This document shows, piece after piece, positions 23,391-32,761 of a stretch of DNA of 46,071 nt (positions are counted from its first letter, which is position 1; every line of letters starts with the position of its first letter). The stretch covers positions 1 to 46,071 of the forward strand of contig CAKZRW010000041.1 in the NCBI GenBank assembly GCA_937148845.1. The letters run 5' to 3'. A model generated the notes under the pieces. That model searched no databases and was not told the origin of the DNA. It was given only the letters and a program-made list of their open reading frames with translations. The translations under genes and the position numbers were made by a program. The stretch comes from an uncultured Actinomycetes bacterium (GTDB taxonomy: Bacteria > Actinomycetota > Thermoleophilia > RBG-16-64-13).

Positions 23391-24844
23391 TTGGTGAGAA
23401 GACCGACGCATTCCACGTGGGGCGTGTGAGGGAACATGTCCACCGGGGTGACCCGCTCGATGCGGTAACCGTATTGCTGGAGTTGCGCCACGTTGGGAGC
23501 CATGGTCGAGGGGTTGCATGACACGTAGACGATACGGGGTGTTCCCAGCTCGCCTATGCGGTCGACCACCCGGCGATGGAGCCCAGCTCGCGGTGGGTCG
23601 ACCACGATGGCGTCGGGTCTCTCCAGTCCTTGGGGTAGGCTGCGGCGTCCCTCGGCTGCCTCGCGCAGCACCCGGCGCACATCGCCTTGCACGAAACGGA
23701 CGTTGGTCAAGCTGTTGAGAAGGGCGTTTTCCTCGGCATCCCGGACTGCGGAAGGCGTGGCCTCGATGCCGAGGACCCCTCTGGCTTTGCGGGCGAGGAC
23801 CAGCCCGATGGAGCCCACGCCCGAGTAGAGGTCCCAGATGACCGGGCCCTCGTCTGGAGAGCCAAGGCACCCTGACGGACTGAGGCTGAGGCCTGCCTCC
23901 TGAGCCGCCAGCTCATAGAGCGCATGCGCCATCAAGGTGTTGGTCTGGAAGAAAGCGTTGACCGATATCTTCAGGGTGATCCCGGCGACCTGCTCCAGAA
24001 GAAAAGGTCTGCCCCAGAGGGTAGTCGTCTCCAGACCCGTACTCAGTTCCGCTCGCCCGGGATTGACGGCATGAGTCACGCCCACCAGTTGGGGATAGGT
24101 CTCGCGCAAGCGCTCGACCAGGCCCAGTTCCTCCGGCCTCACCCCAGGGGCGGTCACCAGGCTGACGAGGAGCTCTGCGCCGGCTTTGGCAGTGCGGACG
24201 ACCAGATGCCTGACCTCACCCGTGTGGGTCCGGGGATTCCAGGGTTGAAGGTCAGTCTCGCGAAGCCATTCCTCTATGGTGCCCCTCACCTTCTCCATCA
24301 GGGGGTGAAGCAGGTGGCACTCGGTGAGGGGAATCACGGTGTCCCAGCGACCCGAGGGCCGGAAGCCCACCACGGGGCCCTCCCCGCCCTCTCCGACGGC
24401 GAAGTCCACCCGGTTGCGATAACGCCAGGGGGAGGCCATACCCAAGATGGGGCGCAGCTCGAAATCACGCAGCCCCCCCAAGTGCTCGAGCGATTCACGG
24501 ACTTGTTGGGCCTTGTAGCGGAGCTGCACCTGGTAATCCAAGTTCTGCCAACTGCAACCTCCGCAGGTTCCAAAGCTGGGGCAACGTGGGGCTACTCGCC
24601 GGGGAGAGGGAACCAACAGCTGTTCGAGTCTTGCCTCGGCGTAGCGCTTCTTGACCTTGTTGAGCTGGACCCTCGCCACATCGCCGGGGACGGCCCCAGT
24701 CACGAACACCACGAAGTCACCGACGCGGCCGATCCCCTTCCCGCCGAAAGCAAGGCCGGTCACAGTGAGATCGAGTAGCTGACCTTTGCTTGGGGTCGGA
24801 CTGCTACTTCGATGCGGAGAGAGTTGTGGAGACTCACGAGCCAC
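23375..24844 (-). CDS. 23S rRNA (uracil-5-)-methyltransferase, RlmD/RumA/TrmA family
   Basis: The 489-residue protein has a TRAM RNA-binding domain (about 21-80), then Fe-S cysteines Cys88, Cys94 and Cys97 (CPSFGTCGGC) with a further Cys in LTECHLLH. A SAM-binding methyltransferase domain follows (DLYSGVGSIGL; VDPPRAGL), with the catalytic YVSCNPSTM near the C-terminus. It makes 5-methyluridine in rRNA or tRNA; which position cannot be told from sequence. I place the start at GTG 24844 because upstream in-frame sequence includes the clpB hairpin, and a TATACT box ends 6 bases before the GTG, suggesting a leaderless message. Confidence 0.88.
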   Translation of the reverse strand: MARESPQLSPHRSSSPTPSKGQLLDLTVTGLAFGGKGIGRVGDFVVFVTGAVPGDVARVQLNKVKKRYAEARLEQLLVPSPRRVAPRCPSFGTCGGCSWQNLDYQVQLRYKAQQVRESLEHLGGLRDFELRPILGMASPWRYRNRVDFAVGEGGEGPVVGFRPSGRWDTVIPLTECHLLHPLMEKVRGTIEEWLRETDLQPWNPRTHTGEVRHLVVRTAKAGAELLVSLVTAPGVRPEELGLVERLRETYPQLVGVTHAVNPGRAELSTGLETTTLWGRPFLLEQVAGITLKISVNAFFQTNTLMAHALYELAAQEAGLSLSPSGCLGSPDEGPVIWDLYSGVGSIGLVLARKARGVLGIEATPSAVRDAEENALLNSLTNVRFVQGDVRRVLREAAEGRRSLPQGLERPDAIVVDPPRAGLHRRVVDRIGELGTPRIVYVSCNPSTMAPNVAQLQQYGYRIERVTPVDMFPHTPHVECVGLLTKKAGP

Positions 24845-24850
24845 GGGGGA

Positions 24851-24856
24851 AGTATA
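24851..24856 (-). promoter_or_regulatory. -10 box for a leaderless methyltransferase transcript
   Basis: Minus-strand TATACT, then TCCCCC, then GTG 24844. A start 7 bases after the box coincides with the first base of the GTG. Confidence 0.5.
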
Positions 24857-24885
24857 CGCAGGGGAGGCTTGGCCTGGAAACGGGC

Positions 24886-24918
24886 GGGCGCCGGCCGCCC
24901 TGCGGGCGGCCGGCGCCC
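24886..24918 (-). terminator. clpB terminator hairpin
   Basis: Perfect 15-bp stem (GGGCGCCGGCCGCCC and its complement) with a 3-base loop TGC, 24 bases after the clpB stop on the minus strand. Confidence 0.7.
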
Positions 24919-24941
24919 CGAGTCCACCATCCGCCAAAGGT

Positions 24942-27572
24942 CTATGTCTCCGCAACGACGGGTTCTCTCTCGGCTGCCCCCCGCTCTCCTGCGACTCGCT
25001 CGAACACCAACTCCAAGTTGCGTTCGTCTACTCGGATGGTATCCCCCTCGCGGAACTCGCCTTTGAGTAGCCCCAAGGCCACGCGGTCCTGGATCTCCTT
25101 CTGGATGAGGCGCTTGAGCGGCCTGGCTCCATAGGCCGGGTCGTACCCCTGCCGAGCCAGGTAGTCCTTGGCCGCCTCGGTCAGCTCCAGGCTGATATCG
25201 CGCTCGGCCAGACGCTCGCGCAAGAGGGTGAGCTGGATCTCGACGATGTCCTTGATGTGCTCCAGGGTGAGCCGATGGAAGATGATGATCTCATCCACCC
25301 GGTTGAGGAACTCCGGCTTGAAAGTGGCCTGCAGCAGTTTGGTCACCCGCATCTGCATCTCGACCTCGGTGATGTCGGGATCCAAGATGTACTGGCTCCC
25401 GAGGTTGGAAGTCATGATGACCACCGTGTTCTTGAAGTCGACGGTCCGGCCGTGGCCGTCGGTCAGGCGGCCCTCATCCAAGATCTGGAGCAGCAGGTTG
25501 AAGACATCGGGGTGCGCCTTCTCGATCTCGTCCAAGAGAAGGACGGAATACGGCCGGCGCCGGACAGCCTCGGTCAGGTACCCGCCTTCTTCATACCCGA
25601 CGTATCCGGGCGGGGCTCCGATGAGACGAGCGATAGAATGGCGCTCCTGATACTCGCTCATGTCCACGCGGACTAGAGCCCGCTCATCGTCGAACAGGAA
25701 CTCGGCCAGAGCGCGGGCCAGTTCGGTCTTGCCGACACCGGTCGGACCCAAGAAGATGAAGCTGCCGATGGGGCGATTGGGGTCCTGCAGGCCCGCTCTA
25801 GACCGCCGGATGGCGTTAGCCACCGCCGACAAGGCGTCGTCCTGACCGACCACGCGTCTGTGCAGCCGCTCTTCCATGTGGATGAGCTTCTCCACCTCGC
25901 CTTCGAGCAGACGGGAAACCGGGATTCCGGTCCACTTGGCTACCACTTCGGCGATGTCTTCCTCCTCCACCTCTTCTTTCAGCATCTTGAGGTCCCGCTG
26001 AAGCTCAGCGAAGCGCTGGTTCTCGGCAGCCAGTTGGCGTTCCAGCTCCGGAATGCGCCCGTAGCGGAGTTCAGCAGCCCGCTCCAGATCGACCGCCCGC
26101 TCGGCTTGTTCGGCCTCGGTCTTGAGCGTCTCGATCTGCTCTTTGAGCGCCCGGATCTTGCCGATAGCCTCCTTTTCGGCTTGCCAATGCGCCTTCAGCG
26201 CTGCCGACTGCTCCCGCAGCTCGGCCAGCTCGGCCTCGATGGCTTCGCGCCTCTCTTTGGAAGCGACATCCTTTTCTTTGCTCAATGCATGCAGCTCTAT
26301 CTCAAGCTGCTTTATCCGCCGCTCCACTTGGTCGATCTCAGTGGGCATGGAGTCGATCTCGATGCGGAGTCGACTAGCGGCTTCGTCCACCAGGTCGATG
26401 GCTTTGTCAGGCAGGAACCGATCGCTGATGTAACGATGAGAAAGCACCGCGGCCGCTACCAAGGCTGAGTCCTTGATGCGGACACCGTGATGGACCTCAT
26501 AGCGCTCCTTCAGTCCGCGCAGGATGGCGATGGTGTCCTCCACCGAGGGCTCGCTTACCATCACGGGCTGGAAACGACGCTCAAGCGCCGCGTCTTTCTC
26601 CACATGTTTGCGGTATTCGTCCAGCGTAGTGGCCCCTACCACGCGGAGCTCGCCGCGGGCCAACATGGGTTTGAGCATGTTGGAGGCATCGACCGCGCCT
26701 TCGGCTGCGCCGGCCCCGACCAGGGTATGCATCTCGTCTATGAAGGTGATGATCTCCCCGCCGGAATCAGCGATCTCCTTGAGGACAGCCTTCAACCGCT
26801 CTTCGAACTCGCCGCGGTACTTGGCCCCCGCCACCAGAGCCCCGATGTCAAGGGCGATGACCCGCTTGTTCTTGAGCCCTTCCGGCACGTCACCGGAGAC
26901 GATGCGTTGCGCAAGGCCTTCGACGATGGCTGTCTTACCGACCCCGGGCTCGCCTATCAGCACCGGGTTGTTCTTGGTCCGGCGGGAGAGGACTTGAATG
27001 ACCCTGCGGATCTCCTCGTCACGGCCAATGACCGGATCGAGCTTGCCCCGCCGGGCCAGCTCGGTGAGATCGCGCCCGAAACGTTCGAGGGCTTGATATT
27101 TCTCCTCGGCGTTGGGGTCCTGCGCCCTCTGAGAACCGCGGATCTCCTTAAGCACCAGCAGGATGGCGTCGCGGGTCACTCCGTAGCGCTTGAAGAGATC
27201 GCCCAACCAGCCGGTGTCGGCGGCTAGGCCCATAAGCACGTGCTCGGTGGAGACGTAGGCGTCTTTCATCTTGTCGGCCTCGGCTTGCGCGGTTTCCAGA
27301 GCTTTCTGGGTCTCGCGGCTAAGGCCCAACTGAGTGGCACCGTGGACGGTAGCGAAGTAGCCCAAGCGCTTTTCGAGCTCGTTGCGCACGGCAGACGGGC
27401 TGGCTCCGATGCGCTCCAGGATCGAACGGGCCAGACCGCCCTCCTGGTCCAACAAAGCGGCGGCCAGATGTTCGGGTTCTATCTGGGCGTGTCGTCGTTC
27501 TTGAGCCAACCTCTGGGAGGCGGCGAGCGCCTCTTGCGCTTTGAGAGTGAACCTTTCTAGTTGCATATCCAT
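24942..27572 (-). CDS. clpB: ATP-dependent disaggregase ClpB
   Basis: The 876-residue protein is a full-length ClpB. It has a double Clp N-domain (about 1-150), AAA-1 with Walker A GEPGVGKT, a coiled-coil middle domain (about 410-525, rich in EL/AE heptads), and AAA-2 with [19 protein letters not shown] and Walker [10 protein letters not shown]. ClpB works with DnaK-DnaJ-GrpE to pull proteins out of aggregates; that system is encoded 2.6 kb away. The mRNA has GAGGAG just before ATG 27572; an ATG at 27566 is equally well spaced. Its promoter resembles the dnaK promoter. Confidence 0.96.
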   Translation of the reverse strand: MDMQLERFTLKAQEALAASQRLAQERRHAQIEPEHLAAALLDQEGGLARSILERIGASPSAVRNELEKRLGYFATVHGATQLGLSRETQKALETAQAEADKMKDAYVSTEHVLMGLAADTGWLGDLFKRYGVTRDAILLVLKEIRGSQRAQDPNAEEKYQALERFGRDLTELARRGKLDPVIGRDEEIRRVIQVLSRRTKNNPVLIGEPGVGKTAIVEGLAQRIVSGDVPEGLKNKRVIALDIGALVAGAKYRGEFEERLKAVLKEIADSGGEIITFIDEMHTLVGAGAAEGAVDASNMLKPMLARGELRVVGATTLDEYRKHVEKDAALERRFQPVMVSEPSVEDTIAILRGLKERYEVHHGVRIKDSALVAAAVLSHRYISDRFLPDKAIDLVDEAASRLRIEIDSMPTEIDQVERRIKQLEIELHALSKEKDVASKERREAIEAELAELREQSAALKAHWQAEKEAIGKIRALKEQIETLKTEAEQAERAVDLERAAELRYGRIPELERQLAAENQRFAELQRDLKMLKEEVEEEDIAEVVAKWTGIPVSRLLEGEVEKLIHMEERLHRRVVGQDDALSAVANAIRRSRAGLQDPNRPIGSFIFLGPTGVGKTELARALAEFLFDDERALVRVDMSEYQERHSIARLIGAPPGYVGYEEGGYLTEAVRRRPYSVLLLDEIEKAHPDVFNLLLQILDEGRLTDGHGRTVDFKNTVVIMTSNLGSQYILDPDITEVEMQMRVTKLLQATFKPEFLNRVDEIIIFHRLTLEHIKDIVEIQLTLLRERLAERDISLELTEAAKDYLARQGYDPAYGARPLKRLIQKEIQDRVALGLLKGEFREGDTIRVDERNLELVFERVAGERGAAEREPVVAET

Positions 27573-27874
27573 CTACTCCTCGATCACCTGCCTAGAGGCA
27601 AGCACACATTTCACCATTTGATGGAGAAAATCTTATATGACCAGACTCAACATTGTCAAGCCGCGTGGAGACTCTGTCAAGACGTGACAGCAGGCAACGG
27701 CGCGTGGTGAGTCGCCGCGCGCAGTCGGCCAGCACGCGCGCGGTCGGCTGGCGACGCGGGCCGCGGGTCTTGGGCGCGAGTCTTGGCCGGAGTCTTGGCT
27801 GTTACCTCAGCCGAACAGTCGGATGGGTCCTGCCCCCATGAGTGGTCTCCACCCCCTCTTCGACGGGACTGATT
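27573..27874. other. Gene-free stretch between clpB and the penicillin-binding protein
   Basis: These 302 bases hold the clpB promoter on the minus strand. The remaining 200 bases are GC-rich, with a loose repeat AGTCTTGGC occurring twice (and a third partial copy) around 27780-27800. I see no gene and no clear terminator for the penicillin-binding protein. Confidence 0.5.
27632..27659 (-). promoter_or_regulatory. clpB promoter with HAIR-like half-site
   Basis: On the minus strand: TTGACA (27659-27654), a 16-base spacer, TATAAG (27637-27632). The -35 lies in CTTGACAAT, the same left half as in the HAIR-like dnaK operator, followed by TTGAGT. A second arm ACTCAAG at the canonical distance is not present, so HspR control is possible but weaker than for dnaK. 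Confidence 0.55.
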
Positions 27875-30001
27875 TCAGAGCGTGGTGGTGTCCGTCGAGG
27901 AAGGACTCGTCGTAACCGTGCTGGTACTGGTAGAGCCGGGCGGCTTCTTGGTGGTCGTGGTGCTCGGTGGCAAGGTGGTAGTGGTGGTGCTGGTGGTCGT
28001 GCTGGTCGTGGTCGTGCTACTCGTAGTGGTAGAGGTGGGGAAGACCGCCCACTTGCTCACGAAGAAATAGTTCCAGGCCACCTTCACCTCAGGCTCGGGG
28101 AAGTCTGTCTTGGGGTAGCGCCGGTCGGCCTCGTACATGAACTTGCGCCAGATCTCAGCGGGGAAACTCCCCCCGGTGACGCGGATGCCGTGCACGTTGG
28201 TCATGGGTATCTGGGCTTCAGGGTGACCCACCCAGACCGTGGTCGAAAGATGGGGTGTATAGCCGCAGAACCAGGCGTCGTAGTATTCCTGGGCCGTCCC
28301 GGTCTTGCCGGCCGCCGGCCGGTCGATGTTGGCCTTGGTCCCCGTGCCTGACTTGATGTTGTCGGCCAGAAGCTTGGTGACCTCGTAGGCCACTCCGGCC
28401 GCGATGGCCCGACTACGTTTGGGGTGAGCCTCCCAGATGACCTTGCCTTGGGAATCCCTGATCCTGAGGATGATGGTGGTGGCAACGTATTCCCCCATGT
28501 TGGCCAAGGTGGCGTAGGCAGCGGCCATCTCCAGAGGGGAGACACCATATGTGAGTCCGCCCAACACTATGGCGGGCGTGGGGTTGAGATAGGAGGTTAT
28601 GCCCATGCGGTGTGCCACATCCACGATGTGCTCGGGCGTCACGTCGAGCGCGAGCTGGGCGTAGACGCTGTTGTCACTACGCAGAGTGGCGCGGGCGATG
28701 GTGGTCGCGCCGGTGTAAGTGTTCCCGAAGGTCTTCACGGTCCAGGGTTTGTCGCTTCCGGGAAGCTTCAAGCTGAGCGGCATAGACTCGTAGTAGGTCT
28801 CGTAAGGGTTGATGCCCTTCTCGATGGCGGCAGTGAGGCAGAAGGTCTTGAATGCGGAACCCGGCTGGCGCCGTCCCTGCACGGCCAGGTTGAACTTGGA
28901 GCTGTCGTAGTCCCTGCCGCCTACCATGGCGCGGATGTAGCCGGTACCGACTTCGATGCTCACCAAAGCCGCCGAGGGGTCGCCTTCCTGGTCGAGGGTC
29001 GACTTAATGGCCTCCATGGCCAACTGCTGCAGCTCAGGATCGATGGTGGTCTCCACTCGAAGCCCCCCGCTGAACACTTTCTCGACGCCGAACATGTCGA
29101 TCAACTGTTTGCGCACATAGGCCACTACATAGGGTTCCTGGACTCGCGTGTAGGGGGAATACGGGGCGAGTTCGAGCGGCTCAGCCACGGCTTGCTGGTA
29201 TTCGCGCTCAGTTATGTAGCCGTTCTCGAACATCTTCCGTAGAACCAGGTTGCGCCGCTCCAGAGCCCGGTCGGGATGCTTGCGCGGGGAGTAAGCGCTG
29301 GGAGCCTGGGGGAGACCGGCCAGGAGTGCCGCCTCGGCGAGAGTAAGGTCTTTGGGATCCTTGTCGAAATAGGTACGGGCGGCGGCCTCGACGCCGTAGG
29401 CATTGGAGCCGAAGTACACGGTGTTGAGATAGAGGTCGATTATTTCTTTCTTCGAATACTTGCGCTCCAGCTGGTAGGCCAGCGCCACCTCGTTGAACTT
29501 ACGGCGTAGGGAGATCTCGGTCCGGTCCAGGTAGAGGTTCCCCACCAGCTGCATCGTGATGGTGGAGAAGCCCTGGGTAAGCTTCTGGGCGCGCAGGTTC
29601 TCTGCCAGGGCTCGGAAGAAGCTCCTCAAGTCTACGCCGTCATGCTCGTAGAAACGCTCGTCCTCGATAGCCACCAAGGCGTTCCGCAGCATGTCGGGGA
29701 TGTCTTTGCCGCTGATGATGGTGCGGTTCTCTACTCCGTGGAGATAGGCGAGAAGGGAGCCGTCCGCTGCATAGATCTGCGTGGTCTGGGCCAGGGATAC
29801 CTCGCCCTGGTCTTCAAGCGATGGTATGTCCTGCTGTATAGAGGCAACGGCGCGCAGACTCACCGAGACGAAAGTGGCGGCCACAGCAGCCAGCAGCAGC
29901 GGTATACCTAGGAGGATGGCAACGACGATGGCGACGCGCCGCTGCTGCCTCTTGCGCTCGCGTCGTTTTCGTGAACTTCGTCTTTCGCGGCCGACTCTCA
30001 T
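27875..30001 (-). CDS. Class A penicillin-binding protein (PBP1a-type transglycosylase/transpeptidase)
   Basis: The 708-residue protein has a basic cytosolic N-terminus and one membrane span (about 22-48). A GT51 glycan polymerase domain follows (EDERFYEHDGVD near 112; later TITMQLVGNLYL). The transpeptidase domain has SAFK (Ser near 382), SDNS and KTGTA (near 565). The C-terminal 70 residues are almost entirely Thr, Ser and Pro, a flexible extracellular tail. It builds and crosslinks peptidoglycan outside the membrane. A small AAGAGG precedes the ATG. It sits alone between clpB and the dnaK operon. Confidence 0.93.
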   Translation of the reverse strand: MRVGRERRSSRKRRERKRQQRRVAIVVAILLGIPLLLAAVAATFVSVSLRAVASIQQDIPSLEDQGEVSLAQTTQIYAADGSLLAYLHGVENRTIISGKDIPDMLRNALVAIEDERFYEHDGVDLRSFFRALAENLRAQKLTQGFSTITMQLVGNLYLDRTEISLRRKFNEVALAYQLERKYSKKEIIDLYLNTVYFGSNAYGVEAAARTYFDKDPKDLTLAEAALLAGLPQAPSAYSPRKHPDRALERRNLVLRKMFENGYITEREYQQAVAEPLELAPYSPYTRVQEPYVVAYVRKQLIDMFGVEKVFSGGLRVETTIDPELQQLAMEAIKSTLDQEGDPSAALVSIEVGTGYIRAMVGGRDYDSSKFNLAVQGRRQPGSAFKTFCLTAAIEKGINPYETYYESMPLSLKLPGSDKPWTVKTFGNTYTGATTIARATLRSDNSVYAQLALDVTPEHIVDVAHRMGITSYLNPTPAIVLGGLTYGVSPLEMAAAYATLANMGEYVATTIILRIRDSQGKVIWEAHPKRSRAIAAGVAYEVTKLLADNIKSGTGTKANIDRPAAGKTGTAQEYYDAWFCGYTPHLSTTVWVGHPEAQIPMTNVHGIRVTGGSFPAEIWRKFMYEADRRYPKTDFPEPEVKVAWNYFFVSKWAVFPTSTTTSSTTTTSTTTSTTTTTLPPSTTTTKKPPGSTSTSTVTTSPSSTDTTTL

Positions 30002-30146
30002 AGAGCCTCTTGTGGGTTTACCTGATTGACGTATGTTACCCGACAGAAGTTTCCGCTGTTCCGCTGGCTAGGTGACGCGCAGTCTTGCTGTGCGGGTCCG
30101 GAGACAAAAGAAGCTAAGCAAACCTGCGTGAACATGATAACAACGA

Positions 30147-30176
30147 CTTGACAATACCCGACTCAGATTTTATAAT
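30147..30176 (+). promoter_or_regulatory. dnaK promoter overlapped by HAIR-like HspR operator
   Basis: TTGACA (30148-30153), 17 bases, TATAAT (30171-30176): a perfect sigma-70 consensus. Across the -35 and spacer lies CTTGACA-N7-ACTCAGA (30147-30167), close to the HAIR consensus CTTGAGT-N7-ACTCAAG bound by HspR. The hspR gene is the fifth gene of this operon, so this is a classic autoregulated heat-shock design. Confidence 0.85.
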
Positions 30177-30220
30177 CCCTGTCAGCTAATGACTATGAGT
30201 CGAATCTCGGAGGACAAGTA

Positions 30221-32140
30221 ATGGGCAAGACAATCGGCATTGACCTGGGCACCACCAACTCAGCCATGGCGGTGCTGGAAGGCGGAGAGCCGACCATCAT
30301 CCCCAATGCAGAAGGCGGTCGGACGACTCCGTCGGTCGTGGCCTTCACTAAGACCGGGGAACAACTGGTCGGCGTCGTGGCTAAGCGTCAGGCCGTCACC
30401 AACCCTGAGAACACCATCTTCTCGATCAAGCGCTTCATGGGGCGCAAGTACAACAACGTGAGCGAGGAGATGAAGATCGTTCCCTACAAGGTGGTCGAAG
30501 GCCCCAATGGCGACGTGCGGGTGAAGGTCCAGGATAAACTATATTCTCCGCCCGAGATCTCGGCCAAGATCCTGCAGAAGCTGAAGCGCGACGCTGAGGC
30601 CTTCCTGGGGACCGAGGTCACCTCTGCGGTAATCACGGTTCCGGCCTATTTCGACGACGCCCAGCGTCAGGCCACCAAGGACGCCGGCACCATCGCTGGT
30701 CTTGAGGTCAAGAGGATCATCAACGAGCCCACTGCGGCTGCCTTGGCTTACGGGCTTGACAAAGAACATGATCAGACGATCCTCGTGTTTGACCTGGGCG
30801 GCGGTACCTTCGACGTCTCCATCCTGGAGATCGGGGATGGCGTGTTCGAGGTCAAAGCCACGTCCGGGGATACCCATCTGGGCGGCGACAACTTCGACAA
30901 GGCCATCGTGGACTGGATAGTGAGCGAGTTCCGCCGTGAGAAGGGTGTCGACCTGTCCCAAGACCGGCCGGCCCTGCAGCGTCTCTACGAGGCCGCCGAA
31001 AAAGCCAAGGTGGAGCTGTCCTCGGTCTTGGAGACCACCATCAACCTGCCCTTCATCACCATGGACCAGAGCGGTCCTCTGCACCTGGAGATGACGCTGA
31101 CCCGGGCCAAGCTGGAGGAGCTCACCCGCGATCTTATCGAGCGCACTGTCGGCCCCACCAAGCAGGCCATGGAGGATGCCGGCCTGCGCGTGGGCGACAT
31201 CGACCAGGTGATCCTGGTAGGTGGTATGACCCGTATGCCCGCGGTCCAGGAGAAGGTCAGGCAGTTGACCGGTAAGGAGCCTCACAAGGGGATCAACCCT
31301 GATGAGGTAGTGGCGCTGGGTGCTGCCATCCAGGCGGGGGTCTTGGCTGGCGAGGTCAAGGACGTGCTGTTGCTCGACGTGACCCCGCTCTCGCTGGGGA
31401 TCGAGACCAAGGGTGGTGTGTTCACGCGGCTCATCGAGCGCAACACCACTATCCCCACCCGCAAGAGCGAGATCTTCTCGACAGCCGAAGACGGACAGAC
31501 GTCGGTGGAGATCCATGTACTCCAGGGCGAGCGTGAACTGGCCGCCTACAACAAGACGCTAGGCAAGTTCCAGCTCACCGGTATCCCGCCGGCGCCGCGA
31601 GGAGTCCCGCAGATCGAGGTCACCTTTGATATCGACGCCAACGGCATAGTCCATGTGTCAGCCAAGGACTTGGCCACGGGCAACGAGCAGAAGATCGAGA
31701 TCAAGAGCTCGAGCGGGCTTACCGACGAGGAAATCAAGCGCATGGTGCGGGACGCGGAACTTCATGCGGAGGGAGACCGCAGGAAGAGAGAAGTGGTCGA
31801 CGCGCGGAACCAGGCCGAGAACTTGGTCTACTCCACACGCAAGTCCCTCAAGGAGTTCGGCGACAAGGTCGACGGCGCCACGCGGGCCAACATCGAGAGC
31901 GCCATGCGTGACCTGGAGGAGGCCATCAAAGGTGACAACCTGGAGCTCATCCGGAGTCGCGCGAACGCCCTGCAAGAGGCTGCGTACAAGCTCTCCGAGG
32001 CGGCCTACCAGGCGGCCCAGGCTCAGTATGCCGCGAGTGGTGCTCGCGACGGAGGCTCTGGGTCCCAAGCTAAGACCGGCTCGGCAGAGGAAGAGGTAGT
32101 CGAGGAAGCTGACTACGAGGTCATCGACGAGGAGAAGTAG
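30221..32140 (+). CDS. dnaK: Chaperone DnaK (Hsp70)
   Basis: The 639-residue protein is a complete DnaK. It has the ATPase domain starting [29 protein letters not shown] in the phosphate-2 region, [10 protein letters not shown], then the substrate-binding domain ([11 protein letters not shown]) and helical lid. It ends with the usual acidic tail ([16 protein letters not shown]). It binds unfolded peptides under control of DnaJ and GrpE, both encoded downstream. GAGGA precedes ATG 30221. Confidence 0.98.
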   Translation: MGKTIGIDLGTTNSAMAVLEGGEPTIIPNAEGGRTTPSVVAFTKTGEQLVGVVAKRQAVTNPENTIFSIKRFMGRKYNNVSEEMKIVPYKVVEGPNGDVRVKVQDKLYSPPEISAKILQKLKRDAEAFLGTEVTSAVITVPAYFDDAQRQATKDAGTIAGLEVKRIINEPTAAALAYGLDKEHDQTILVFDLGGGTFDVSILEIGDGVFEVKATSGDTHLGGDNFDKAIVDWIVSEFRREKGVDLSQDRPALQRLYEAAEKAKVELSSVLETTINLPFITMDQSGPLHLEMTLTRAKLEELTRDLIERTVGPTKQAMEDAGLRVGDIDQVILVGGMTRMPAVQEKVRQLTGKEPHKGINPDEVVALGAAIQAGVLAGEVKDVLLLDVTPLSLGIETKGGVFTRLIERNTTIPTRKSEIFSTAEDGQTSVEIHVLQGERELAAYNKTLGKFQLTGIPPAPRGVPQIEVTFDIDANGIVHVSAKDLATGNEQKIEIKSSSGLTDEEIKRMVRDAELHAEGDRRKREVVDARNQAENLVYSTRKSLKEFGDKVDGATRANIESAMRDLEEAIKGDNLELIRSRANALQEAAYKLSEAAYQAAQAQYAASGARDGGSGSQAKTGSAEEEVVEEADYEVIDEEK

Positions 32141-32166
32141 ATCTGGCGACGTAGGAGGTGAGGAAC

Positions 32167-32649
32167 ATGGCACTTGTACGTTGGGATCCGTTCCGTGAAC
32201 TGAGCGCACTTCAGAATGAGGTCAACCGGCTCTTCTCCCGCCTGGGCGGCGGGGAGGTGCCTGAACGGCAGTCGTGGACGCCGTCGGTCGACGTGATCGA
32301 GACCGATGACGCCATCAAGCTCAAGGCCGAACTGGCTGGCATGGACCCCAAAGACATCAACATCGAAGTGCAGGACAACGTGCTCACCGTGAGCGGCGAG
32401 CGGCGCTTCGAGGAAGAGGTGAAGGAAGACCGGTACTATCGCATCGAGCGCCGGTACGGCTCCTTCAGTCGGTCGCTGGTCCTGCCGCCGACGGCGGACG
32501 AGAACAAGGTTGAAGCCAGGTACGAGAACGGTGTGCTCGAAATCACCATCCCCAAGACCGAGACAGCCAAGCCCAAGAAGATCGCTGTCACGGTGGGTGG
32601 TGGCGAGCAGAAGACGGTAGAGGCCAAGGCGACCGAGACCCAGAACTAA
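32167..32649 (+). CDS. Small heat-shock protein, Hsp20 family
   Basis: The 160-residue protein has a short N-terminal arm (WDPFRELSALQNEVNRLF), an alpha-crystallin domain (PSVDVIETDDAIKL to about YENGVLEITIPK) and a Lys/Glu-rich tail. Such proteins hold unfolding proteins in oligomers for later refolding by DnaK/ClpB. It lies 26 bases after dnaK and before grpE, an insertion into the usual dnaK-grpE order. ATG 32167 is 8 bases after AGGAGG; an earlier in-frame GTG at 32158 overlaps that site. A hairpin follows. Confidence 0.93.
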   Translation: MALVRWDPFRELSALQNEVNRLFSRLGGGEVPERQSWTPSVDVIETDDAIKLKAELAGMDPKDINIEVQDNVLTVSGERRFEEEVKEDRYYRIERRYGSFSRSLVLPPTADENKVEARYENGVLEITIPKTETAKPKKIAVTVGGGEQKTVEAKATETQN

Positions 32650-32680
32650 GAACCGCAAGGTGGTCTCGGACCCGGAAGGT

Positions 32681-32711
32681 GCGGGGCGGCGGCCACGGGC
32701 CGCCGCCCCGC
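32681..32711 (+). terminator. Mid-operon hairpin between hsp20 and grpE
   Basis: Perfect 14-bp stem GCGGGGCGGCGGCC with its complement and loop ACG. No promoter or clear ribosome site is seen before grpE, so this is more likely a partial terminator or mRNA processing site that raises dnaK and hsp20 over the downstream genes. Confidence 0.55.
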
Positions 32712-32761
32712 GCAAGAAGGGCTGTAAGTGAGCCGAGGCCCAGAGAGTGAGAGCAGTTTAG

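Noticed and set aside
27885-28050. Dense short repeats that look like a microsatellite or CRISPR-like array
   Set aside because: They are the codons of the Thr/Ser tail of the penicillin-binding protein; there are no regular spacers.
30539-31516. Long minus-strand open frame opposite dnaK
   Set aside because: Antisense of a highly conserved gene; composition is typical of a shadow frame.
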